Part shown: positions 23,036 through 23,332 of the stretch, piece by piece
Layout: each line of letters begins with the position of its first letter
Numbering within the stretch: position 1 is the stretch's first letter
DNA from: an uncultured Bdellovibrionales bacterium
GTDB taxonomy: Bacteria > Bdellovibrionota > Bdellovibrionia > Bdellovibrionales > JAMPXM01
DNA length: 23,332 nt
Assembly (NCBI GenBank): GCA_937927435.1
Contig: CALBDW010000098.1
Location: forward strand, 1-23,332
Reading direction: 5' to 3'
Position numbers and translations under genes: made by a program
Notes under the pieces: generated by a model
The model's input: the letters and a program-made list of their open reading frames with translations, nothing else
What the model was told of the DNA's origin: nothing
The model's database searches: none

Positions 23036-23332
23036 TGCCTTTCCTCCATTTGGCTCAAATGTTTTAAGACAATTCCTGCCGTCAACACTTCAGGAAACTC
23101 GATCGCCGGTTTCGACTTGTCTCTCAAGTACAACACGTAAAATGGAATTCCGGACCGCCCAAACTTGGCGAGCGTCTCCGCGATCAAGGGATCGTGATTC
23201 GTCCAGTCGGCTTTCATAAGAACAATCCCGAGTTCCCTGAATTTCGCCTGTACCTCGGGGGCATTGAGTGCAACCATCTCGTTCACCTTGCATGAGATAC
23301 ACCACGCGGCCGTGAAGTTGAGAAAGACCGGT
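23032..23332 (-). CDS. DsbD-like thiol:disulfide interchange protein, C-terminal domain (partial)
   Basis: The frame runs from the window edge to TGA at 23032-23034, about 99 residues. The visible part is a thioredoxin-fold C-terminal domain: FLNFTAAWCISCK gives the redox CxxC, followed by NEMVALNAPEV, VLMKADWTNHDPLIAETLAKFG and GIPFYVLY. This matches the periplasmic gamma domain of DsbD, which passes electrons from cytosolic thioredoxin to periplasmic substrates. The transmembrane and N-terminal domains lie beyond the window, so DsbD versus a shorter relative cannot be settled. Coupled to the redoxin gene. Confidence 0.9.
   Translation of the reverse strand, partial: PVFLNFTAAWCISCKVNEMVALNAPEVQAKFRELGIVLMKADWTNHDPLIAETLAKFGRSGIPFYVLYLRDKSKPAIEFPEVLTAGIVLKHLSQMEERQ

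Noticed and set aside
1..23332. CRISPR array, tRNA, rRNA or IS element
   Set aside because: No regularly spaced repeats, clover-leaf sequences or transposase frames found by reading; a tool search could still find a tRNA I missed.

Overview
The window is about 23.3 kb of moderately GC-rich, densely packed bacterial chromosome with short intergenic gaps. No tRNA, rRNA, CRISPR array or insertion sequence was seen. Several traits suggest a Bdellovibrionota-like (Bdellovibrio/Oligoflexia) or related deltaproteobacterial genome: a VWA lipoprotein with an 'FQNC' lipid-attachment site, a secreted protein with a 'FQGRILK' N-terminal module joined to an FGE/SUMF1-type domain ending in 'GFRCV', and the gene order M50 protease - trpS - scpA - scpB. 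The phylum is an inference from protein style, not a marker-gene assignment.

Layout. 1-1022 holds the C-terminal end of aconitase, convergent with a tandem universal-stress protein. 2089-4324 holds an Old Yellow Enzyme-type reductase and a secreted single-haem protein whose 3' ends overlap tail-to-tail. 4500-7505 holds the Kup potassium transporter, convergent with a VWA lipoprotein. 7867-8439 encodes a small secreted protein with PD-(D/E)XK nuclease-like residues, followed directly by the first copy of a 92/93-bp structured repeat. 8539-11061 holds phosphatidylserine decarboxylase, divergent from a COG2509-type FAD dehydrogenase. 11056-17744 is minus-strand: a tightly coupled six-gene block (M50 protease, trpS, scpA, scpB, a single-TM protein, an HTTM-domain membrane protein), then a separately promoted secreted protein. 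17829-17921 is the second repeat copy. 18099-20406 holds an unrecognised protein, a stand-alone B12-binding domain and an acyl-CoA dehydrogenase. 20291-21880 is a broken FGE/SUMF1-type secreted protein gene. 22131-23332 holds a small Cys-containing secreted protein convergent with a periplasmic redoxin that is coupled to the end of a DsbD-like reductase.

How the genes fit together. Many genes are housekeeping: TCA cycle, K+ uptake, phosphatidylethanolamine synthesis, tRNA charging, chromosome condensation, acyl-CoA oxidation and thiol-disulfide exchange. Coupling by 4-nt ATGA overlaps is frequent (M50/trpS, single-TM/HTTM, DsbD/redoxin), as are zero-gap or overlapping convergent ends. The most unusual items are (i) the two diverged copies of a long inverted-repeat element, whose arm substitutions are mostly tolerated as G-U pairs in the + sense; (ii) a single-TM plus HTTM protein pair, resembling the SdpA/SdpB or VKGC-like arrangement, fused by overlapping frames to the end of the scpAB operon; and (iii) a secreted-protein gene interrupted by an in-frame TGA that has apparently also lost its stop codon.
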